Assembly: GCA_016219545.1 (NCBI GenBank)
Contig: JACRMH010000022.1
Coordinates: 1-64,000, forward strand
Direction of reading: 5' to 3'
DNA: 64,000 nt
Source of the DNA: Chloroflexota bacterium
GTDB taxonomy: Bacteria; Chloroflexota; Anaerolineae; Anaerolineales; Villigracilaceae
In this document: piece by piece, positions 35,773 through 43,667 of the stretch
How positions within the stretch are numbered: the first letter of the stretch is position 1
How the letters are laid out: each line of letters begins with the position of its first letter
The notes under the pieces: generated by a model
The model's input: the letters and a program-made list of their open reading frames with translations, nothing else
What the model was told of the DNA's origin: nothing
Databases searched by the model: none
Made by a program: the position numbers and the translations under genes

Positions 35773-35814
35773 GACGATAGACCGTTGACCATCCATGGTC
35801 GACTGTCCACCGTC
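35773..35814 (+). repeat. Long imperfect stem-loop between acsD and acsC
   Basis: A 20-base arm at 35773-35792 (starts GACGATAGACCG) and its partner at 35795-35814 match at 16 of 20 positions around CC; the centre GACCAT/ATGGTC is exact. The arms are made of 6-8-base GAC words. It is followed directly by the AAGGAG RBS of acsC. Confidence 0.65.
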
Positions 35815-35825
35815 AAGGAGATTAC

Positions 35826-37148
35826 ATGGCACTCTCAGGAATTCAAATCTACAAAATGCTCCCGCAGACCAATTGTAAGGAATGCGGTTTCCCCACCTGC
35901 CTCGCCTTTGCGATGAAACTCGCCGCCAAGCAAGTGGAACTTTCAGCCTGCCCATATGTCAGCGATGCATCCAAGAAGCAGCTCGCTGAATCTGCTGCGC
36001 CGCCGATCCGACTCGTCACATTGAAAGCCGGTACGGAAGTCAAAGCGGGCAACGAAGTGGTGATGTTCCGCCACGAAAAAACTTTTTACAACAAACCCGG
36101 CGTGTTCATTCGCGTCAAAGCATCAGATGCAGATGCGGCTAAGAAAGTCGCGGCGGCGGATGCTTACAAGGTCAACTATGTCGGCATGGATTTTGTCATT
36201 GACGGGTTCGCTGTCGAAGCGGATGGCGGAGACTTTGTCGGGGCAGTGAAAGCTGTTCGTGACGCGACCAAGCGTCCGTTAATTTTGATCGCGAAAGATG
36301 TCGCGCTTCTGGACTCCGCCCTCAGTCTGCTTGCCGGCGAATCAGCTTTGATCTACTCTGCCGATGCATCCAACTACGAAGCCTTCGCAGATGTCGCCAA
36401 GAAACATAAAGCCTCACTCGTCGTGACCGGTGACTCGCTCGATGCGCTGGCTGACTTGACGCAAAAAATTCAAGCCAAAGGTGTGGAAGATATTGTGCTC
36501 GACCTCGGCGGAAAGAATTTGAGCGAATGGCTGCAACGCTCCACACAGGCGCGCAGACTTGCCATCAAATCGAACTTCCGCGCGTTGGGCTACCCTGTAA
36601 TTTTCTTTGCGGGGCAAAATGGGGCGGCAAAAGAACCTGTGTATGCCGCGCAAGCTATCTCAAAATATGCAGGTTTCGTGGTGTTGGATACGTTCACGCC
36701 CGAACTCGCTTATGCATTATTGGTTTTGCGCGAGAATATTTACACCGACCCGCAGAAACCGATCCAGGTTCAACCCGGCATTTACGAGATCAATTCCCCC
36801 AAACCCGAAAGCCCGGTGTTGATCACAACCAACTTCAGCATTACATACTTTGCTGTGGCCAATGAAGTGGAAGGCTCCGGCTTGCCCGCGTGGCTCGTAG
36901 TTTGCGACGCGGAAGGCATGTCCGTGCTGACTGCGTGGGCGGCTGGCAAGTTTGACGCGGAGCGTATTGCCAAGGCGATCAAGAGTTTCAACGTCGCGGA
37001 CAAGGTCAGCAAGAAGCGCGTTGTATTGCCCGGCCATGTGGCGGTCCTCTCCGGCGAACTCGAAGCAGAACTTCCTGATTGGGAGATTCGCGTGGGTCCG
37101 CGCGAGGCCGTTGACCTGCCGGGATTTATGAAACAGGCATTGAATTAA
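35826..37148 (+). CDS. acsC: Corrinoid iron-sulfur protein large subunit (CODH/ACS gamma)
   Basis: The N-terminus has the [4Fe-4S] motif TNCKECGFPTCLAFA with a further Cys in LSACPYV (CxxCxxxxCx16C), followed by the TIM-barrel and a C-terminal cobamide-binding Rossmann-like domain (about 320-440: LITTNFSITYFAVANEVEGS, then LPAWLVVCDAEGMSVL). It binds the corrinoid that is methylated by AcsE and demethylated by AcsB. 440 aa, the normal length. Preceded by AAGGAG. Confidence 0.96.
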   Translation: MALSGIQIYKMLPQTNCKECGFPTCLAFAMKLAAKQVELSACPYVSDASKKQLAESAAPPIRLVTLKAGTEVKAGNEVVMFRHEKTFYNKPGVFIRVKASDADAAKKVAAADAYKVNYVGMDFVIDGFAVEADGGDFVGAVKAVRDATKRPLILIAKDVALLDSALSLLAGESALIYSADASNYEAFADVAKKHKASLVVTGDSLDALADLTQKIQAKGVEDIVLDLGGKNLSEWLQRSTQARRLAIKSNFRALGYPVIFFAGQNGAAKEPVYAAQAISKYAGFVVLDTFTPELAYALLVLRENIYTDPQKPIQVQPGIYEINSPKPESPVLITTNFSITYFAVANEVEGSGLPAWLVVCDAEGMSVLTAWAAGKFDAERIAKAIKSFNVADKVSKKRVVLPGHVAVLSGELEAELPDWEIRVGPREAVDLPGFMKQALN

Positions 37149-37154
37149 TTATTT

Positions 37155-37182
37155 GTTGGGGCGCGATATATCGCGCCCCAAC
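37155..37182. repeat. Perfect 28-bp palindrome before the corrinoid activator gene
   Basis: GTTGGGGCGCGATA is followed directly by its reverse complement TATCGCGCCCCAAC, with no loop. It ends only 7 bases before the ATG at 37190 and takes the place where a ribosome-binding site would be expected. GGGGCGCG-type palindromes of this kind are dispersed repeats in other genomes of the group; here it may also block or modulate translation. Confidence 0.8.
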
Positions 37183-37189
37183 GTCAAAC

Positions 37190-39115
37190 ATGCAACACAC
37201 CGTCACCTTCACACACAACGATAAACGATCCAGCATCTCTGTTCCCACCGGAACGATGTTGACCGAAGCCGCGCAGCTTGCAGGCATTGAGATCGGTCAG
37301 CCGTGCGGCGGGCAGGGACGCTGCGGCCGTTGTGCAGTCTTGGTGACAGAGGGAGATGCGCGGCGAAGAAGCACCTTGCGCCTGTCTCGATCTGATGTTG
37401 ATGAAGGATATGCGCTGGCATGTCAGACCGTGGTGGAAGGCGATGTTTCCATCCTTGTGCCACCGCAGGAGAAGATCGAGCGGCGGCTGACGACGGATCG
37501 TGTTGTTGCCGAAGTCACCGTCCCTGTGGATTATGACTACGATCAGCATCAAACGATCCATCGCGTGTACCTTGAATTGACTCCACCTTCGATGGAGGAT
37601 CAAACCGACGACTGGGCGCGCCTGCAAACTGCCCTGCGGATTCAGGCAGGTATTCCCGAAGTTCTGTGTTCATTGCATCTCTTGCAAACTTTGGGCAAGC
37701 CGTTGCGCGAAGGTGAGTGGAACGTCACCGCTGTTGTAGAAAAGAATCTTGAATTCCCCGAAAGACCGGTACGACTCATCGAAGTATTCCCCGGCCGCGT
37801 GGATGATTACTCTCCGATCTGGGGCTGCGCGATTGACATCGGAACAACGACAGTTTCGCTATGGCTCGTTGATCTGGTCAGCGGACAGGTCAAAGCTCAG
37901 GTCGCGGAATACAACGGACAGATCGCGCGCGGCGAAGATGTCATTTCGAGAATTATCTATTCCGGCAAAGCGGGCGGCGAACAGGAAATGCGTCAGCGTG
38001 TGCTGGATACGATCAATGGATTACTTGAGACTGCGTGCAAGCGCGTCAAGGCCAAACCAGAAGATGTGATGAAAGCTACCATCGCAGGAAACAGCACAAT
38101 GATCCATCTTCTGCTTGGAATCCCTGCTTCCAGTATTCGTCTCTCACCATTTATCACCGCAGTTAACCATCCGCCGGTGATGATCGCCAAGGAAGTTGGC
38201 ATCAACATCCACCATGAAGGCAGAGTAGATTGTCTGCCCGGCGTGGCAAGCTACGTCGGCGCTGATATTACTGCGGGCGTGCTTTCATCGGGTTTGGAAA
38301 CATCCGAGAATGTTTCGCTCTTCATTGATGTTGGAACGAACGGTGAGATCGTTTTGGGCAACCGTGACTGGCTCGTCACTTGCGCCTGTTCGGCCGGACC
38401 CGCGTTTGAAGGCGCGGGTGTTGCCAATGGAATGCGGGCGACTCAAGGTGCAATCGAAGAAGTGTGGATCAACAGCGACTCGCTTGAACCAACGTATCGC
38501 GTCATCGGCGGCGGCAAGCCAAAAGGGATTTGCGGCTCGGGATTGATAGCCTTGCTTTCGGAGGCCTTTCTGACGGGAGTCATTGATAAGGCTGGGAATG
38601 TTAATTTAATGGCCGCCACTTCACGGGTCCGCGAAGGAGCGCATGGCGGGGAGTATGTCCTCGTGTGGGGTGCTGAATCCGAATCAGGCGAAGATATCGT
38701 CATTACCCGCGTGGATGTTGATAACTTGCTGCGCGCCAAGGCCGCCATCTACGCAGGTTTTAGCATCCTTGCGGATACGGTCGGAGTCCCGCTTGAAATG
38801 ACGGACCGTGTTTTGGTGGGCGGCTCGTTCGGAAAATATATCAACGTGGAAAAGGCCGTACAGATCGGCTTACTACCTGATATGGATTGGAGCCGATTTG
38901 AATTTCTTGGCAATACATCGGTGAAGGGTGCGTATGCGGCTCTGCTCGATTGGCGTATGCGTGACCGAATTACAGAGATCGCGAAACGTATGACTTATGT
39001 TGAACTCTCTGCGGATAACAGCTTTTACGATGCATTTACATCTGCATTATTTTTGCCGCACACGGATATGAGCAGGTTCCCAAGTGTTGCGGAAGCGTTG
39101 GCAAAAAGTAATTAG
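37190..39115 (+). CDS. Reductive activator of corrinoid protein (RACo-like, DUF4445/ASKHA)
   Basis: Residues 1-85 form a plant-type ferredoxin with CGGQGRCGRCAVLV and a later Cys in LACQT, ligating a [2Fe-2S] cluster. A linker domain precedes the ASKHA ATPase domain (about 210-600) with CAIDIGTTTVSLWLV, IAGNSTMIHLLLG, LFIDVGTNGEIVLG, and GVANGMRATQGAIEE. RACo uses ATP hydrolysis to reduce the inactive Co(II) state of the corrinoid protein back to Co(I). Position between acsC and acsE fits this role. No SD sequence is seen; a palindrome lies there instead. Confidence 0.94.
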   Translation: MQHTVTFTHNDKRSSISVPTGTMLTEAAQLAGIEIGQPCGGQGRCGRCAVLVTEGDARRRSTLRLSRSDVDEGYALACQTVVEGDVSILVPPQEKIERRLTTDRVVAEVTVPVDYDYDQHQTIHRVYLELTPPSMEDQTDDWARLQTALRIQAGIPEVLCSLHLLQTLGKPLREGEWNVTAVVEKNLEFPERPVRLIEVFPGRVDDYSPIWGCAIDIGTTTVSLWLVDLVSGQVKAQVAEYNGQIARGEDVISRIIYSGKAGGEQEMRQRVLDTINGLLETACKRVKAKPEDVMKATIAGNSTMIHLLLGIPASSIRLSPFITAVNHPPVMIAKEVGINIHHEGRVDCLPGVASYVGADITAGVLSSGLETSENVSLFIDVGTNGEIVLGNRDWLVTCACSAGPAFEGAGVANGMRATQGAIEEVWINSDSLEPTYRVIGGGKPKGICGSGLIALLSEAFLTGVIDKAGNVNLMAATSRVREGAHGGEYVLVWGAESESGEDIVITRVDVDNLLRAKAAIYAGFSILADTVGVPLEMTDRVLVGGSFGKYINVEKAVQIGLLPDMDWSRFEFLGNTSVKGAYAALLDWRMRDRITEIAKRMTYVELSADNSFYDAFTSALFLPHTDMSRFPSVAEALAKSN

Positions 39116-39143
39116 TAATTGGTAAGTACCATTTACCAATTAC
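39115..39143 (+). repeat. 11-bp exact stem-loop between activator gene and acsE
   Basis: GTAATTGGTAA (39115-39125) and TTACCAATTAC (39133-39143) pair exactly over a 7-base loop; the first base overlaps the stop codon of the activator gene. No U-run follows. The word AATTACC also occurs in the gap between the cytochrome b and Rieske genes. Confidence 0.6.
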
Positions 39144-39175
39144 CCCGGATAAGACAATCATAGATTGGAGGAACA

Positions 39176-40099
39176 ATGTACATCATTGGCGAAAACATTC
39201 ACATCATTTCTGAAAAGGTCAAGGAGGCGTTGACCAACCGTGATAGCGAGTTCTTCATGGACCTGGCTGTGAGGCAGGTGGAAGCAGGCGCGAAAGCCGT
39301 GGACATTAATCTCGGTCCGCGCAAGAAGGATTTTGCCGAGGTATTCCCCTGGATCATAAAAGCGGTCGAACAGGTTGTTGACGTGCCGCTCTCAATTGAT
39401 ACGACCAATGTGGACGGTATGGAAGCCGCGCTGCAAGCCATCACCAAGGCGCAGCCGATCCTGAACTCCACTTCAGCTGAACCAGAACGTCTGGCGAAAA
39501 TTCCTGCACTTGCGAAAAAATACAACGCGAAAGTCATTGCGTTGACGATGGGCACGAGCGGCATTCCGGTCGAGGCAGATGCGCGCGTCAACATCGCCGT
39601 TGAGACTCTCATCCCGCACATGATGGAGATCGGCTTCAATATGAGCGACCTCATCATTGATCCGCTTGTATTGACCACCAGCGGTTGCCAGCAATATTGT
39701 CCGCATCTCATTGAAACCGTACGCATGTTGCAATATGCATGGGACCCCGCGCCGCAGATTTCAGTTGGCTTGAGCAATGTTTCCAACGCCGTGCCAAATG
39801 AAAATCGTCCGCTCATTAACCGCGTGTATCTCTCCATGTTGATGGGCGTCGGTTTGCAGATGATGATCGCCAATCCATTCGACAAGGAACAGAATGACGT
39901 TATCCGCTGGATCGAAACCAAGGATACGTCCACCTCACTGGCGCGGGTCTATAACAAGATCGCCGAACGCACCGCAAACAGCGAAGAGCCGCAGATGGAA
40001 GACTTCGATATGAAAGACCCCGATCAGTCTGCCATTTGGAAGACCACACAAATTTTGTTGAACAAGGTCATTTACGCGGATGCGTATTTGAATAACTAG
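39176..40099 (+). CDS. acsE: Methyltetrahydrofolate:corrinoid/iron-sulfur protein methyltransferase
   Basis: The 307-aa protein belongs to the pterin-binding TIM-barrel family: YIIGENIHIISEKVKEAL at the N-terminus, QVEAGAKAVDINLGP, VPLSIDTTNVDGMEAAL, LNSTSAEPERL and IDPLVLTTSGCQQ, followed by SVGLSNVSNAVPNENRPL. The DINLGP and SIDTT blocks contain the residues that bind the pterin. It moves the N5-methyl group of methyl-THF to Co(I) of AcsCD. RBS GGAGGAAC precedes the ATG. Confidence 0.96.
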   Translation: MYIIGENIHIISEKVKEALTNRDSEFFMDLAVRQVEAGAKAVDINLGPRKKDFAEVFPWIIKAVEQVVDVPLSIDTTNVDGMEAALQAITKAQPILNSTSAEPERLAKIPALAKKYNAKVIALTMGTSGIPVEADARVNIAVETLIPHMMEIGFNMSDLIIDPLVLTTSGCQQYCPHLIETVRMLQYAWDPAPQISVGLSNVSNAVPNENRPLINRVYLSMLMGVGLQMMIANPFDKEQNDVIRWIETKDTSTSLARVYNKIAERTANSEEPQMEDFDMKDPDQSAIWKTTQILLNKVIYADAYLNN

Positions 40100-40158
40100 A
40101 CGATGATAGACCATAGACGGTGGACCGTTTCACTGTCCATTGTCCACGGTCCATCGTC
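40099..40158 (+). repeat. Imperfect stem-loop between acsE and metVF
   Basis: GACGATGATAGACCATAGAC and the right-hand GTCCATTGTCCACGGTCCAT plus CGTC pair imperfectly along some 27 bases. The composition (GAC/GTC words) is the same as in the acsD-acsC stem-loop. Followed by AAAGGAG, the RBS of the next gene. Confidence 0.55.
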
Positions 40159-40173
40159 AGTAAAGGAGTTCCC

Positions 40174-41676
40174 ATGCCAATTTTTACCCCCGGCCGCCGC
40201 TGGCAACCAGCTTACTCGCCTTTCAAGAACGAGCCACTCAGCCATAAGTTGATGGAGGATTTCGAGTACGCGATCAAAGGTCCTCTCTTTGGCTGTCGCA
40301 TGTGCGGAAATTGTTTATTACAGGAAACAGCCTTCATCTGTCCCATGGAATGTCCGAAAGGACTACGCAATGGACCATGCGGAGGTTCCACCCCCGAACA
40401 TTGTTACGTGGACAAGACCCGTCCGTGCATTTGGTATAAGATCTATGAGCGCTCCGTTGCCATGGGGCGCGAAGAGAAATTGCTTGAAGTCCTTCCGCCG
40501 TTGGATTGGGAGAAAGTTGGTACGGAAACATGGCACGATGTTGCCAACTGTATCAAAGTCAACGGCTCGGGCAAGGTAATGAAGAGTCTCATCCTCAACC
40601 AAGGTGAGAACCGCTGGAAGACATGGGACCTGGTCTTTCGCAAAGTGAGACAGCCCGACTGGTGGAAGGGGGATGACCAATATCACGCTCCTGCCAACCC
40701 CGAACCTGTTTCCGATCTGGAGAGAGGGTTCAAGTCTGGTGAATTCGTCGTCGCGTGCGAGATCGCACCTCCGCTGGGCATGTCCACCAAAAAACTGATC
40801 GAGAACATTAACCTCGTCAAGCCGTATGTGACCGCCATCAACTTCACCGACAACGCCTCCGCTACTCCGCGCATGACTTCGTGGGCGTGCAGTAAGTTCG
40901 CAATTGACAATAAAGCCGAACCTGTCATGCAGATCGCCGCACGAGACAGGACTCGTGCCAGTTTGCAGGGCGAAATCCTTGGTGCCACAGCCATGGGTGT
41001 GCGCAACGTATTGTGCATCACCGGCGACAGCCCCGTCCTCGCCCCGCAGCCGCGCGGACGCATGGACATCAACGACATGGATGCCATCCAGATGTTGTGG
41101 ATCCTGCGCCGTATGCGCGATGAAGGCCACTACCTTGACGGGCGCGAGATCAAATTCCCGCCGAAATTCTTCCTTGGAGCAGCAGCATCTCCCTTTGCGT
41201 CTGAACCGAAATTCCAGGCCATCCGTGAACACAAAAAGGTCAACGCCGGCGCGCAGTTCTTCCAGACCAATCTCGTCTACGATATCGAACGTATGGAGCT
41301 TTGGTTGAATGAACTTGCCAAGCGTAATATCCTCGACAAGGTCTATATCATGATCGGCATCACACCGCTCAAGAGTTTCAAGATGAGCAAGTTCATGACC
41401 CAGGTCCCCGGCGTGGTCGTTCCGCAGCCCATCCTCGACCGCATGGAGGCCGCAGACAAAGCCGGCAATCCTCAGGAAGAAGGCGTGCAGATCGCCCTCG
41501 AACTTATCAAGAAGATCAAGAGCTATGAGAAGCAGGGCATTCATGGTCTGCACATCATGCCTGTGGGCTGGGAAGATATTGTCCCGCGCCTTGTTACCGA
41601 AGCCGGCTTATTGCCAAAAGGATTCATCCAGCCTGAACCAAAACCTGAATTCAAAGGTGAAAAAGTCCCAGCATAA
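40174..41676 (+). CDS. Fused MetV-MetF methylenetetrahydrofolate reductase
   Basis: The ATG at 40174 follows AAAGGAGTTCCC. Residues about 35-120 are a MetV-like domain with a Cys-rich block (FGCRMCGNCLLQETAFICPM, ECPKGLRNGPCGG, HCYVDKTRPC) expected to bind an Fe-S cluster or zinc. Residues about 190-480 are a MetF TIM-barrel (FVVACEIAPPLGMSTKKLIE, ITGDSPVL, FFLGAAASPFASEP, GAQFFQTNLVYD) that binds FAD and 5,10-methylene-THF. In acetogens MetV and MetF are usually two polypeptides; here they are one chain of 500 aa. It produces methyl-THF for AcsE, or the reverse. The electron donor is unknown. Confidence 0.93.
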   Translation: MPIFTPGRRWQPAYSPFKNEPLSHKLMEDFEYAIKGPLFGCRMCGNCLLQETAFICPMECPKGLRNGPCGGSTPEHCYVDKTRPCIWYKIYERSVAMGREEKLLEVLPPLDWEKVGTETWHDVANCIKVNGSGKVMKSLILNQGENRWKTWDLVFRKVRQPDWWKGDDQYHAPANPEPVSDLERGFKSGEFVVACEIAPPLGMSTKKLIENINLVKPYVTAINFTDNASATPRMTSWACSKFAIDNKAEPVMQIAARDRTRASLQGEILGATAMGVRNVLCITGDSPVLAPQPRGRMDINDMDAIQMLWILRRMRDEGHYLDGREIKFPPKFFLGAAASPFASEPKFQAIREHKKVNAGAQFFQTNLVYDIERMELWLNELAKRNILDKVYIMIGITPLKSFKMSKFMTQVPGVVVPQPILDRMEAADKAGNPQEEGVQIALELIKKIKSYEKQGIHGLHIMPVGWEDIVPRLVTEAGLLPKGFIQPEPKPEFKGEKVPA

Positions 41677-41687
41677 AAACAAGCGTA

Positions 41688-41718
41688 GTAACGACTCCCT
41701 CGTAGAGCGAGTCGTTAC
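41688..41718 (+). terminator. Stem-loop after metVF
   Basis: GTAACGACTC (41688-41697) and GAGTCGTTAC (41709-41718) pair exactly, with CTC/GAG extending the stem around one C-C mismatch. TTGTTC follows, a poor T-run. It may act as a partial terminator or stability element at the end of the core pathway genes. Confidence 0.5.
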
Positions 41719-41771
41719 TTGTTCGACACTTTTGACACCTGATACTTTCGACACATTACCTCGGAGAGAAC

Positions 41772-42338
41772 ATGTTTCCTGAACAGATCAAAACGTTTCG
41801 TGAAATGGTGACACTCAAAGACGGAGCATATATCCTCCTGCGCCCCATGATCCCGGATGATAAACAACGTCTCATTGAATACTATTCCGCAGTGAGCGAA
41901 GAGGATTTGCGTTATTTCCGTGACTACGTCAAAAACCCGCAACTAATCCAGGAGTGGTGCGACCATCTTGACTATGGAAAAGTCCTGCCGCTGTTGGCTT
42001 TGTCAAAAGACCGCGTGGTGGGGAGTGCATCCCTGCATTTCTTTGACGGTCCCAAACGTCATGTCGGCGAGATGCGCCTCTTCCTTTCCAAGGATTTTCG
42101 CAAGCGTGGACTTGGCATGAAGATGATCCGCGCCATGATAGACCTGGCCCGCAAACAGGGATTGAGCATCCTGACGGCTGAGATCATCACCGACTTTACA
42201 AAATTCGTCAAAGCCTTCGAACTTTTGGGCTTTAAGTCCATGTGTGTATTGGATGATTACTTCATGTTCCCCGATGGCGATCTATGTGACATCGTTTTAA
42301 TGATGATGCATCTGCGCACCAAAACGGACGAATTTTAA
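41772..42338 (+). CDS. GNAT-family N-acetyltransferase
   Basis: The 188-aa protein has the GNAT core: VTLKDGAYILLRPMIPDDK (beta 1), HVGEMRLFLSKDFRKRGLGM with the acetyl-CoA-binding RKRGLG, MIRAMIDLARKQGLSILTAE, and KAFELLGFKS. It transfers acetyl from acetyl-CoA to an amine of unknown identity. Same strand as and 95 bp behind metVF, so probably co-transcribed; regulation of the pathway by protein acetylation is an attractive but untested idea. Confidence 0.88.
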   Translation: MFPEQIKTFREMVTLKDGAYILLRPMIPDDKQRLIEYYSAVSEEDLRYFRDYVKNPQLIQEWCDHLDYGKVLPLLALSKDRVVGSASLHFFDGPKRHVGEMRLFLSKDFRKRGLGMKMIRAMIDLARKQGLSILTAEIITDFTKFVKAFELLGFKSMCVLDDYFMFPDGDLCDIVLMMMHLRTKTDEF

Positions 42339-42373
42339 CACCGGTCGAATAACGATCTTATATCGAGTGCCGT

Positions 42374-42652
42374 ATGTCGTTGCGTACTGTAATAAAGAAG
42401 GCAACCGGACAGGATGTGTATACCTGCCAATCGTGCAATGATTGTGACATTGGCGCACGCGAAGATATGGACATCCCCTTGTCGAGTCTGATCCAACTGG
42501 TTCTGCTCAATGACGAAGAAGCGCTTGAATGCCGCACCCTTTGGTCTGATTCTGTATTGGAGGCATCCCGCGGCGCCTGCAAGCGCGGACTTGACTTACA
42601 TGCAGTGCTGCTGGCCCTTCGGGAAGAATATAAAAAAAATCCTGATATTTGA
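42374..42652 (+). CDS. HdrC-like small iron-sulfur protein
   Basis: The 92-aa product contains TGQDVYTCQSCNDCDI with three closely spaced Cys, then DMDIPLSSLIQLVLLNDEEA, ECRTLWSDSVLEASRGACKR and a C-terminal helix. This is the pattern of heterodisulfide reductase subunit C and related electron-transfer modules, but with room for one cluster only (Cys from ECRT or ACKR as extra ligands). No HdrA or HdrB gene is present nearby. It may deliver electrons to or from MetVF, given its place at the end of the operon. Confidence 0.65.
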   Translation: MSLRTVIKKATGQDVYTCQSCNDCDIGAREDMDIPLSSLIQLVLLNDEEALECRTLWSDSVLEASRGACKRGLDLHAVLLALREEYKKNPDI

Positions 42653-42658
42653 AAAAAA

Positions 42659-43543
42659 TTATCCCAACCCCAAACTTGCAGCCAGCGCCTCCGCATCTTT
42701 TTCATCATGCGGGCATTCTACATTAGCGTATAACTCCCATGTCTCCACATGAGTTGCCGATGCCTGCGGCGCGATGGTTGTGATGGGCGCAAGGGTTTCC
42801 AGCTCCAGAAATTGCTCGTCACAAAAACATTCGCTTGAACTGCCGAGATCGTAATAAGCAGATCGCTTTTCGTATTTAGCACGCTTAACAAATAAAGTAT
42901 TATTCAGCCAGTAAGCCAGCCATCCGCGTGGATTGGGGAAACCGACTTTGAATGGCGATCCCATTTTAGCTTGTACCAAAATATAGTTTTGTCCAAAAGA
43001 CACATTTGGATCGGATGGATTTGAATACGGCCACAACGCCAGTGAACGGTTTGGCAGCACCCCTGTATCTTCCACTGTCTGCGGCAGGACCGCAACTCCC
43101 CCCGGCTTAAATTGCGTGATGGTCCACGGTGCACAGGTCACATCCCATAGATTGCGATTGGTTAAACGGTGGGTGAGGGTCACTTTCGGCGCATCACCAT
43201 GCAGGCAAACTTCAATGGATTTTTGCAGACCTGTTTTCATTTCAACATTCTGTGTCATCAAATATCCATTTTCCACAGGTGTAATGTCAACGGGAGAATC
43301 ATCGGGCATATAAGTCCGGTTGACATCTTCCGGCGCATGCCACAGACGATGTCCGCCGTAGAAATGATACGTACCGACGCCGGGCGTTTCATTTACAAAA
43401 TCAGGCAGTTCCGCCAGTAAATTTTCTCCGCCCGCAAAACTTAAAGACAGTATACGCGGCCCAACAGAACGTGAGATCAACAACTGCAATGATCCATTTT
43501 TCAACGAAACACATTCCTGACCCATAAAATCCACAAGTTCCAT
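42659..43543 (-). CDS. DUF4380/galactose mutarotase-like protein
   Basis: ATG at 43543 chosen over an upstream TTG. The 294-aa beta-sandwich protein shows LLISRSVGPRILSLSFAGGE, the early block HFYGGHRLWHAPED with GHRLWxAPE typical of DUF4380/aldose-1-epimerase-like proteins, and LTHRLTNRNLWDVTCAPWTI. Such proteins bind hexoses and may interconvert anomers. It is transcribed divergently from the galactokinase gene 125 bp away, which supports a role in galactose use. Confidence 0.75.
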   Translation of the reverse strand: MELVDFMGQECVSLKNGSLQLLISRSVGPRILSLSFAGGENLLAELPDFVNETPGVGTYHFYGGHRLWHAPEDVNRTYMPDDSPVDITPVENGYLMTQNVEMKTGLQKSIEVCLHGDAPKVTLTHRLTNRNLWDVTCAPWTITQFKPGGVAVLPQTVEDTGVLPNRSLALWPYSNPSDPNVSFGQNYILVQAKMGSPFKVGFPNPRGWLAYWLNNTLFVKRAKYEKRSAYYDLGSSSECFCDEQFLELETLAPITTIAPQASATHVETWELYANVECPHDEKDAEALAASLGLG

Positions 43544-43667
43544 TAGCACTAACTCCAATTATTTTTGAGTGTAAAACCAGCCTTTTTAGTTTGCAAGTGT
43601 AATCCAACTTGCAGCCATTGGAAAAAGTTTGGATGTGAAATTTCAAAGTAAAATCACGTACAAACTT

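Noticed and set aside
40363..41553. 396-codon minus-strand frame inside metVF
   Set aside because: Antisense to a gene with full family similarity; no start signal or recognisable domain.
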